The position numbers were made by a program, and so were the translations under genes. Of a stretch of DNA of 46,310 nt, positions 41,420-46,310 are shown piece after piece. This DNA is from an uncultured Eubacteriales bacterium (lineage in GTDB: Bacteria; Bacillota; Clostridia; Oscillospirales; Acutalibacteraceae). Where the stretch lies: positions 1 through 46,310 of the forward strand of contig CAKSKA010000014.1 in assembly GCA_934464615.1 (NCBI GenBank). Reading direction: 5' to 3'. Positions within the stretch are counted from its first letter, which is position 1. Every line of letters begins with the position of its first letter. The notes under the pieces were generated by a model. That model worked only from the letters and a program-made list of their open reading frames with translations. It did not search any database and was not told the DNA's origin.

Positions 41420-42402
41420 ATTTTTTCGTCCTTTCGGGAGAATAATTGTTTTGCAGTCGCATAAGCGTTTTTGGTTAATTGCCTTTGCCAAACACCGTTA
41501 CTCGGAGACAACCTAAATCCATTCGATTTCATTTCACTTCTTACCGTGCTATCGGGTTTATCGTCAAAAATGACTTGTAGACGGTCTTCTGTGTAATTGG
41601 CAATAACTTTGCCACCCTCAAACTCAAAGTCCTCAAAAGGCTGTTCGGTGCGCAATTTGGTAATGTGTGCTATGCGCTCCTTGACACGCTTTATTTTGCC
41701 GTTAATGCTCGTTAGCTCAAAGCTTTCAAACGGTTGCTGTTCCCAAGAATAATGAGTTAAAATTTCCTTATCTTTTTCCTCGGCGGTTTTTTGGCTTTTG
41801 TAAAAGCCTTTCATAGTGCCGTACTTGCGGTAGTGCTTGTTGGCTGCTTTCATATCTGCTTGCGTTTCAAGCAAGTATTCGAGTCGAGCATTGAGCTTAT
41901 CTAATGCGTATTTATCATCGGCGGTAATCACTTCGTCTCCACGCATACCGCTCCGTAGCTCTTCGATAACAAGGTCGATAGGGGTTAAGCGTTCTAATTC
42001 CTTTGCGGCGTTTGATAAAAACGCCGCCATTTTATCGTCCCATTCATTGCTGTTATGTAAACCTCTTTCGGCCTGTTTATTCGCTTTTTCAAAATTGTAT
42101 TTTGCCGGACCTGCAACATTTACGGGAACAAATATCGCTCTTCTGCGAAGAGCCTCATTATAAGCTTCCTCGACAAGACCTCTCCACTTAACTGCCCTTG
42201 AAATTAAATACCTTTTCTGTTCATCAGTGTATATCGACAATTCAGGAAAGCGAGTAAAGAATTTTTTATATCTGTTGTTCGCCGAAGCTGCTATTGATAA
42301 ACCTGCTGAGAACTGACTGTTGTTATTGCAACGGTTTATATTTTCCTTATTCAAATTCAGATCATCGGCAAATTCTTTATAAAAGACAGGTAATTCAAAC
42401 AT
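41416..42402 (-). CDS. Hypothetical DNA-metabolism-type phage protein
   Basis: A 328-residue protein. The middle is helical and charged (KAANKHYRKYGTMKGFYKSQ). The C-terminal ~60 residues, IANYTEDRLQVIFDDKPDS then MKSNGFRLSPSNGVWQRQL, match the small domain found at the ends of DUF3560-type and helicase/primase-like mobile-element proteins, which suggests DNA or nucleotide binding. An ATGA overlap joins it to the 3D gene. The ATG at 42402 has AGGAGT upstream; the longer frame to 42441 lacks one. The function is otherwise unknown. Confidence 0.75.
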   Translation of the reverse strand: MFELPVFYKEFADDLNLNKENINRCNNNSQFSAGLSIAASANNRYKKFFTRFPELSIYTDEQKRYLISRAVKWRGLVEEAYNEALRRRAIFVPVNVAGPAKYNFEKANKQAERGLHNSNEWDDKMAAFLSNAAKELERLTPIDLVIEELRSGMRGDEVITADDKYALDKLNARLEYLLETQADMKAANKHYRKYGTMKGFYKSQKTAEEKDKEILTHYSWEQQPFESFELTSINGKIKRVKERIAHITKLRTEQPFEDFEFEGGKVIANYTEDRLQVIFDDKPDSTVRSEMKSNGFRLSPSNGVWQRQLTKNAYATAKQLFSRKDEKI

Positions 42403-42404
42403 TG

Positions 42405-42635
42405 TTATACTCCTTTTTTCTGTTCTAAAATGTTGTCGCACTCAACTTGCTCAAACATAAATTTTTCGCAAAAATACGATTTTTGTATTCTCCCGGCAGG
42501 AGGCCTCTCATAGCATCGGTCTTTGCCGGGGATTTTTGTCTTTGCGATTTCATCGGCTAATTTTCGGATTACTTGATAGGCTTTTGATTGTTTAACACCT
42601 AACAAAGTCATTACATCTTCAACTCCGTACCACAT
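42405..42635 (-). CDS. Excisionase/MerR-like DNA-binding protein
   Basis: A 76-residue protein beginning MWYGVEDVMTLLGVKQSKAY with a winged-helix pattern and QVIRKLADEIAKTKIPGKDR, as in small excisionases. It may direct excision with the integrase or regulate early genes. AGGAGG lies 7 bases before the ATG at 42635, which overlaps the stop of the upstream regulator. Confidence 0.72.
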   Translation of the reverse strand: MWYGVEDVMTLLGVKQSKAYQVIRKLADEIAKTKIPGKDRCYERPPAGRIQKSYFCEKFMFEQVECDNILEQKKGV

Positions 42636-42637
42636 AA

Positions 42638-43129
42638 TCAAGCCTCCTTACCAATTTGTTTTTCCGCCCACAATTTAAGCTCTTGGGCGTTTTGCGAAAT
42701 TGTATCAAGCGCCTTTATCACTTCGGAAAACTCCTTTTCCTCATCTTTGGAAACTATTCCGTCCGCTGTGATTTCTAAAAGCGTTTCCTTTATGTATCCG
42801 ACCTTTTTAAAAGCGGATAATACTTTTATCGTTAAGCGATCCAACTCTTCAACCTCTAACTGCGTTATACAGTTTTTTCCGATAGGACATTCGTTAGCGC
42901 AATAAAAGTTTCTGATTTCAGGAGCTTTATAAAGGTCAGCCATTAGATTTACTTTATCGACCGGAACAACCTTTGTGTTTCCCAGTTCGTAATCTGCAAG
43001 TGACGATTCGGATATTCCAAGAAGCTCCGCCGCCCCCGCTCTGCTGTTTAGTCTGTCATTGAATTTTGCGGCCTCTAATCTGCAACGACAATATATATTG
43101 CCTGCCGCTTTTGTTGGGCGAGTTCCCAT
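42638..43129 (-). CDS. XRE-family regulator
   Basis: A 163-residue protein with an N-terminal helix-turn-helix (RAGAAELLGISESSLADYEL, residues ~30-49) of a phage type usually found next to the Cro gene. A CANECPIGKNC metal-type motif (about 77-87) and a helical C-terminal part follow. It probably regulates early genes. AGAGGTG precedes its ATG. Confidence 0.83.
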   Translation of the reverse strand: MGTRPTKAAGNIYCRCRLEAAKFNDRLNSRAGAAELLGISESSLADYELGNTKVVPVDKVNLMADLYKAPEIRNFYCANECPIGKNCITQLEVEELDRLTIKVLSAFKKVGYIKETLLEITADGIVSKDEEKEFSEVIKALDTISQNAQELKLWAEKQIGKEA

Positions 43130-43188
43130 TTATTTCACCTCTAAGATGTGATAAAATTTAATTAGTAAAATTAGTTATGGCTTCTTTT

Positions 43189-43377
43189 TCAACGGAGAAA
43201 TTGCACATATTCGATTACTTGCTTTATTTCTTCGGCCGTTAAATCTTTAATTGCCTCAATAAATTTTTGCCTTGATGATTTATACACCGGAATGAGTTCA
43301 AATTTATGTGTTCCGAAGTATTTATCAAATATTTTCGCCGTTTTCGTATTTTCTCTAAATTCAACGAATTGTCTCAT
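43189..43377 (-). CDS. Small protein with a repressor-tail-like C-terminus
   Basis: A 62-residue protein. The last ~18 residues, LTAEEIKQVIEYVQFLR, match the C-terminal helix of many XRE repressors (for example DLSSDDMKKALEYVELLK in the CI-like protein here). The N-terminal part has no helix-turn-helix. It may modulate repressor oligomerisation, but that is inference. The ribosome binding site is weak (GAGTG). Confidence 0.6.
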   Translation of the reverse strand: MRQFVEFRENTKTAKIFDKYFGTHKFELIPVYKSSRQKFIEAIKDLTAEEIKQVIEYVQFLR

Positions 43378-43417
43378 TTTGTTTCACTCGCTTTGCGTGT
43401 TGAAATATTTTTATAAA

Positions 43418-43639
43418 TCAAGTTTTGCTAACTGTGAACTTTTTGGGTAAAAAAATAGTAGAAATATTTTCTCCTAAAATTTCACTTATACGAATTGCCA
43501 CTTCATTTGGCACATTTCGTTTTCCCGATTCATACTGATTGTATGTTGAAACCGCTATATGAAGCATTCCAGCCATTTGTTCCTGAGTAAAACCTTTTTC
43601 TTTTCTTACTGTTTCAAGCGACTTAATTATTTTTGTCAC
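43418..43639 (-). CDS. Cro-like XRE regulator
   Basis: A ~73-residue helix-turn-helix protein: TVRKEKGFTQEQMAGMLHIA and STYNQYESGKRNVP give the XRE fold, and ISEILGENISTIF ends it. The frame opens at 43666 (TTG), but the mapped early promoter and operator O1 cover that region. A GTG at 43639, after AGAGAGGAT, is the best start, though its site is close. It is the first gene of the leftward lytic operon and likely counteracts the CI-like repressor. Confidence 0.8.
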   Translation of the reverse strand: MTKIIKSLETVRKEKGFTQEQMAGMLHIAVSTYNQYESGKRNVPNEVAIRISEILGENISTIFLPKKFTVSKT

Positions 43640-43651
43640 ATCCTCTCTAAA

Positions 43652-43668
43652 TTTCACATATAGCAAAA
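43652..43668. promoter_or_regulatory. Operator O1
   Basis: TTTCACATATAGCAAAA fits TTTYRC-N5-GYRAAA. It lies just downstream of the predicted leftward transcription start, about +6 to +22. Confidence 0.65.
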
Positions 43669-43680
43669 CTTTATGTTCTC

Positions 43681-43709
43681 ATTATACTTTCACATTTTGC
43701 AAAAGTCAA
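43681..43709 (-). promoter_or_regulatory. Leftward early (lytic) promoter
   Basis: On the minus strand TTGACT (43704-43709) and TATAAT (43681-43686) are 17 bases apart, an almost perfect sigma-A promoter. Transcription would begin near 43674 and read the Cro-like gene. Operator O2 fills its spacer exactly. Confidence 0.85.
43688..43704. promoter_or_regulatory. Operator O2
   Basis: TTTCACATTTTGCAAAA differs from O1 at only two positions. It lies between the -10 and -35 boxes of the leftward promoter, so a bound repressor would block RNA polymerase. Confidence 0.75.
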
Positions 43710-43715
43710 GTGTTT

Positions 43716-43732
43716 TTTCGCTTTTTGTGAAA
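43716..43732. promoter_or_regulatory. Operator O3
   Basis: TTTCGCTTTTTGTGAAA fits the same TTTYRC-N5-GYRAAA pattern. It lies between the two divergent promoters, just upstream of the leftward -35 box. Confidence 0.65.
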
Positions 43733-43735
43733 AAT

Positions 43736-43765
43736 ATTTTCTTACTGCAAAAATCGTGCTATAAT
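43736..43765 (+). promoter_or_regulatory. Rightward repressor promoter (extended -10)
   Basis: TATAAT at 43760-43765 is preceded by TG one base upstream (extended -10). A weak -35-like TTTTCT lies 17 bases before it. It would drive the CI-like repressor and perhaps the accessory gene that follows. Confidence 0.75.
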
Positions 43766-43781
43766 TTTGCATAAAGCGAAA
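43765..43781. promoter_or_regulatory. Operator O4
   Basis: TTTTGCATAAAGCGAAA fits the operator pattern. It overlaps the last base of the -10 box and the transcription start of the repressor promoter, a classic place for autoregulation. Confidence 0.7.
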
Positions 43782-43798
43782 TGAAAATGGTGGGTTAT

Positions 43799-44146
43799 AT
43801 GAATAATATTTTAGGTGTACGAATAAGGAATTTGCGTGAAAACAGTGGATTAACGCAATTAGAACTATCCAAACAATTAAATGTGAGTAACACCACACTT
43901 TCTCAGTATGAATCTGGTCAACGCATTCCAAGCGATGATATAAAAATTAAAATTGCCGAGTTTTTTAAGGTTTCTGTGGATTACCTATTAGGGCAGGCAG
44001 ACACAAAAATAAAGGCAGCCCAAAATGGACTACCTTTATCGCAGGAGCAAAAAGATTTGTTATCGGCTACTTCCGACTTGTCTTCTGATGATATGAAGAA
44101 GGCTTTGGAGTATGTTGAGCTTTTAAAGTTAAAACGAAATTCTTAA
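43799..44146 (+). CDS. CI-like XRE repressor
   Basis: A 115-residue repressor. The helix-turn-helix is residues ~16-36 (LTQLELSKQLNVSNTTLSQY), followed by ESGQRIPSDDIKIKIAEFFK and VSVDYLLGQ, typical of phage lysogeny repressors. A short linker and a C-terminal helix with DLSSDDMKKALEYVELLK follow. There is no LexA-type Ser/Lys autocleavage domain, so induction must use another route, for example an antirepressor. The ATG at 43799 with GGTGGG upstream is chosen; an ATG at 43781 is in frame. Confidence 0.87.
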   Translation: MNNILGVRIRNLRENSGLTQLELSKQLNVSNTTLSQYESGQRIPSDDIKIKIAEFFKVSVDYLLGQADTKIKAAQNGLPLSQEQKDLLSATSDLSSDDMKKALEYVELLKLKRNS

Positions 44147-44243
44147 CTTTTTTAATCTCAGCTGGATTTAGATCCATAATGCTTTCTTTGAATTCTGCAA
44201 ATAATCTATTTCTTGCAGAATCGTTAACATTCTGTTTATTCAT
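44067..44243 (-). CDS. Possible small convergent gene, overlapping the repressor end
   Basis: A 58-residue frame (MNKQNVNDSARNRLFAEFKE, then SIMDLNPAEIKKVKNFVLTL) with AAGGA 10 bases upstream. Its last 80 bases overlap the end of the CI-like gene in antisense. DLNPAEIKKVKNFVLTLK resembles the tail motif of the repressor, so it may be a remnant of a related gene. The bases 44244-44407 beside it hold no clear gene; only weak promoter-like sequence is seen for the following gene. Confidence 0.4.
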   Translation of the reverse strand: MNKQNVNDSARNRLFAEFKESIMDLNPAEIKKVKNFVLTLKAQHTPKPSSYHQKTSRK

Positions 44244-44407
44244 TTGTCGCTTTTCCTTTCCGGCTTTTGCCAAGTCTCACCAAATGGGGTGGACTTTTAT
44301 TGTAAAGGCGTTACTATTACCGCTAAAAGCATTCTAACGCAAAAGTATTGTCGAATGTTGTATATAGTTATTAAATCACGAAATAGGTTATAGAGGAATT
44401 TTTGAAT

Positions 44408-45004
44408 ATGAGTTTGTTTGATAAATTAACCAACACCGTCAATATAATAAACGAAGTAAAAAACGCTGTTACATATACTCCTGACATCGTCTGCAGTAAC
44501 GGTACGAAAACGAAAAAGGATTGTATTTATTCCCGTTATAATTTAGACGATATGAAAAGAACTAAGAGCAACATATATCTCTTGGGTAATTCAAACATTC
44601 CGCTCGCCGCCGATGAAATAACATGCGTAAACGCTTTCCTTGCGGAAGCGGCTCATTTATTATCCCGCTTTCCTAAGAAGCAAATCTCAAAGAATAAGCT
44701 TTGTTTTAAGGAACGGTTAATCAACGGCACAAACGCCTATTGTTTTGTAACTTTTAATCCGGCGACCAAAACAGGCAAATTCCCGAAGCATCCTATGGTA
44801 TTGCATTTTTATTTTTCAAATGACCTTTTCGGCGATTTGTTTTACGCCCAAAACGGTGAAATTGAAAAAGGCGATATAATAGTATGGGGTAGCGGTATCT
44901 GTTATGAGGTTCAACTGCGGATGATAGGCGAGGATCTAAAACTAAATACGATTTACCGAACGAATCAGGTGTCGTATAAAAAAGAAAAAATATATTATCA
45001 ATAA
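44408..45004 (+). CDS. Unknown lysogeny-expressed gene
   Basis: A 198-residue protein with the opposite orientation to the lytic genes. The N-terminal part is helical (SLFDKLTNTVNIINEVKNAV), followed by a mixed domain with FKERLINGTNAYCFVTFNPA and FPKHPMVLHFYFSNDLFGDL. I recognise no family. Its place between repressor and integrase is the usual spot for lysogenic conversion, superinfection exclusion or defence genes. AGAGGA lies 10 bases before the ATG; an in-frame TTG at 44402 has better spacing to it. Confidence 0.7.
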   Translation: MSLFDKLTNTVNIINEVKNAVTYTPDIVCSNGTKTKKDCIYSRYNLDDMKRTKSNIYLLGNSNIPLAADEITCVNAFLAEAAHLLSRFPKKQISKNKLCFKERLINGTNAYCFVTFNPATKTGKFPKHPMVLHFYFSNDLFGDLFYAQNGEIEKGDIIVWGSGICYEVQLRMIGEDLKLNTIYRTNQVSYKKEKIYYQ

Positions 45005-45060
45005 CGAAGTCTTATTGGCGAACAATTAGATTATTTAACTGCTGATGATATGTATTTTGC

Positions 45061-45095
45061 CCCACGCCCTGCATAATGGGGAGTGGGTTTTATTT
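45061..45095 (+). terminator. Hairpin/terminator before the integrase gene
   Basis: CCCAC (45061-45065) pairs with GTGGG (45083-45087), and an inner CCC pairs with GGG; UUUUAUUU follows. It separates the unknown gene from the integrase and may keep integrase expression low in the lysogen. A similar hairpin is often seen before integrases of Firmicutes prophages. Confidence 0.65.
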
Positions 45096-45116
45096 GGGGC
45101 AAGAGGGGGTGTTAAT

Positions 45117-46265
45117 ATGCCAGTATATAAAGATGAGGCTCGAAATACTTGGTATTGTAGCTTTTATTACAAGGATTGGATTGGGCAACGAAAATTAAAG
45201 AAGAAGCGTGGTTTTAAAACACAGCGAGAAGCAAAGGAATTTGAGCGGGAATTTTTATTGATACATTCAAATGATCCGAATATTCTGTTTTCATCTCTTG
45301 TTGAGCTTTATTTTACGGACGCCAAAAACCGAATACGCTGGGGAACGGCCGAAAACAAGAAATCAGTTTTTGAGGCTCACATAACACCATATTTTGCAAA
45401 AAAGAAAATAAATGAAATAGATGTATCCGACATCAGGCGTTGGCAGAACATTATGCTTGAAAAGGTCAATCCTCACAACAACAGACCATATTCTCAAACA
45501 TATCTAAGAAGCGTAAACAGCCAATTAAGCGCTATTTTTAACTTTGCGGTAGAATATTATGGACTGCCGTTTAATCCTTGTCATAAGGTAAAAGCTATCG
45601 GCGAAAAGCATGCTGACGAAATGCAGTTTTGGACCTTAGATGAATTTAATAAAGCTATATCCTGCGAAAAAAAACCTGCATTTCATTTAGCATTTATGCT
45701 TTTATATTGGACTGGAATGCGTGAAGGTGAGTGTCTTGCACTTTCCCCCGACAAAATTTTACATGAAAAAAAAGCAATAAATATTTGCCAAACATATCAC
45801 AAGCGAGAGGGGAAAGACACCTTCGGTCCGCCAAAAACAAAAAACAGCGTTCGTATAACAACGCTGCCGGATTTTGTTTTTGAGGAGCTTGTAAATTATT
45901 CGGAAGGGATTTACGGAATTTCACCTCAAGATCGCATTTTTTATTTTACAAAAACCGCACTGAATAAAGAATTAGATTTTATATGTGCCAAATCAGGCGT
46001 TAAAAGAATAAGAGTACACGATTTAAGACATTCTCACGTGTCGTTATTAGTAGAACTTGGTTATCGCTCATACGCTATTGCCGACAGAATAGGAGATACT
46101 CCTGAGATGGTTGATAAAACTTACGCCCATTTATATCCGAACAAGGGCGCTCAAATTGCAAGAGAACTTGACCGCCACAAAGGCGGTATAGTTGATGTAT
46201 ATGAGAATTCTGGCATTAAACCCGATGTTGTAAGTATGGATGATATGATACCCAAAAGCTTGTAA
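45117..46265 (+). CDS. int: Phage tyrosine integrase
   Basis: A 382-residue tyrosine recombinase. The N-terminus has an AP2-like/arm-binding segment (TWYCSFYYKDWIGQRKLKKK), a core-binding SAM-like domain follows at about 60-160, and the catalytic domain has R202 (TGMREGE), H301-x-x-R304 (VHDLRH) and Y336 (TYAHLYP). It integrates and excises the prophage by site-specific recombination. The frame is open from 45045; GAGGGGG and the N-terminal family pattern favour the ATG at 45117. Confidence 0.95.
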   Translation: MPVYKDEARNTWYCSFYYKDWIGQRKLKKKRGFKTQREAKEFEREFLLIHSNDPNILFSSLVELYFTDAKNRIRWGTAENKKSVFEAHITPYFAKKKINEIDVSDIRRWQNIMLEKVNPHNNRPYSQTYLRSVNSQLSAIFNFAVEYYGLPFNPCHKVKAIGEKHADEMQFWTLDEFNKAISCEKKPAFHLAFMLLYWTGMREGECLALSPDKILHEKKAINICQTYHKREGKDTFGPPKTKNSVRITTLPDFVFEELVNYSEGIYGISPQDRIFYFTKTALNKELDFICAKSGVKRIRVHDLRHSHVSLLVELGYRSYAIADRIGDTPEMVDKTYAHLYPNKGAQIARELDRHKGGIVDVYENSGIKPDVVSMDDMIPKSL

Positions 46266-46287
46266 TGTGTGTAACATCGAAAATTTT

Positions 46288-46305
46288 AATGCCAAAATAA
46301 TGCCA
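46288..46305. repeat. Direct repeat near the attachment end
   Basis: AATGCCA occurs at 46288-46294 and 46299-46305 with an 11-base period, 23 bases after the integrase stop. It is probably an integrase arm-binding pair, marking the attachment region at the window end. The att core itself cannot be defined without the other end. Confidence 0.45.
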
Positions 46306-46310
46306 CGAAA

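Noticed and set aside
43671..43931. 86-residue minus-strand frame across the switch
   Set aside because: It covers both divergent promoters, three of the four operators and the repressor start, has no ribosome binding site and shows no protein-like pattern.

Overview
The window is most of an integrated tailed phage (siphovirus-type prophage) from a low-GC Gram-positive host, probably a gut-type Clostridia. The evidence is the AT-rich sequence, AGGAGG-type ribosome binding sites before nearly every gene, and a gene set (PcfJ/PcfK, YopX, DUF1351/RecT, PBSX-type terminase, Minor_capsid_1/2/3, Gp15) typical of Firmicutes prophages. The species cannot be read from the sequence. The right end is the integrase end. 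The left end stops inside a tail/baseplate gene, so the holin and endolysin genes and the other attachment site lie outside the window.

Layout from right to left, which is the direction of lytic transcription. 46.3-43.8 kb, plus strand: tyrosine integrase, a lysogeny-expressed gene of unknown function and the CI-like repressor. 43.8-43.6 kb: a divergent switch with two good promoters and four matching 17-bp operators. 43.6-40 kb, minus strand: Cro-like and other regulators, a 3D-domain wall protein, a small membrane protein, small zinc proteins and a 67-nt tRNA-like gene. 40-28.6 kb: recombination and replication, with DUF1351, RecT, an MBL-fold protein, an HNH nuclease, a Lin1244-type initiator, a DnaC-like loader, an N6-methylase interrupted by a stop codon, PcfK, PcfJ, a radical-SAM-like protein, a DUF1064 nuclease, a sliding clamp and SSB. 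28.6-23.4 kb: a Dam methylase followed by a run of small accessory genes with ATGA overlaps, ending in an ArpU/RinA-like late regulator and a terminator. 23.2-19.5 kb: four overlapping genes encoding a sodium:solute symporter, a ParB-like protein, a PAPS-reductase-family protein and a second ParB-like protein, placed between the late regulator and the terminase. 19.5-14.1 kb: terminase small and large subunits, portal, and a minor capsid protein with a C-terminal toxin-like domain, closed by two terminators. 13.9-9.7 kb: scaffold, capsid, head-tail connection genes and tail tube, closed by another terminator. 9.7-0 kb: tail chaperones, tape measure, distal tail, tail-associated protein, tail fibre and baseplate proteins.

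Three observations stand out. First, the symporter-ParB-PAPS reductase-ParB cassette is translationally coupled from end to end, which suggests that a transporter and an ATP-pyrophosphatase-family enzyme serve one pathway. Second, the phage encodes its own sliding clamp, and two nearby reading frames end in exactly QLSLF, the canonical clamp-binding peptide. One is PcfK. The other is the downstream part of the N6-methylase gene, which lies behind a single in-frame TAA. Third, the lysogeny switch is readable in detail, with four 17-bp operators placed on both divergent promoters.
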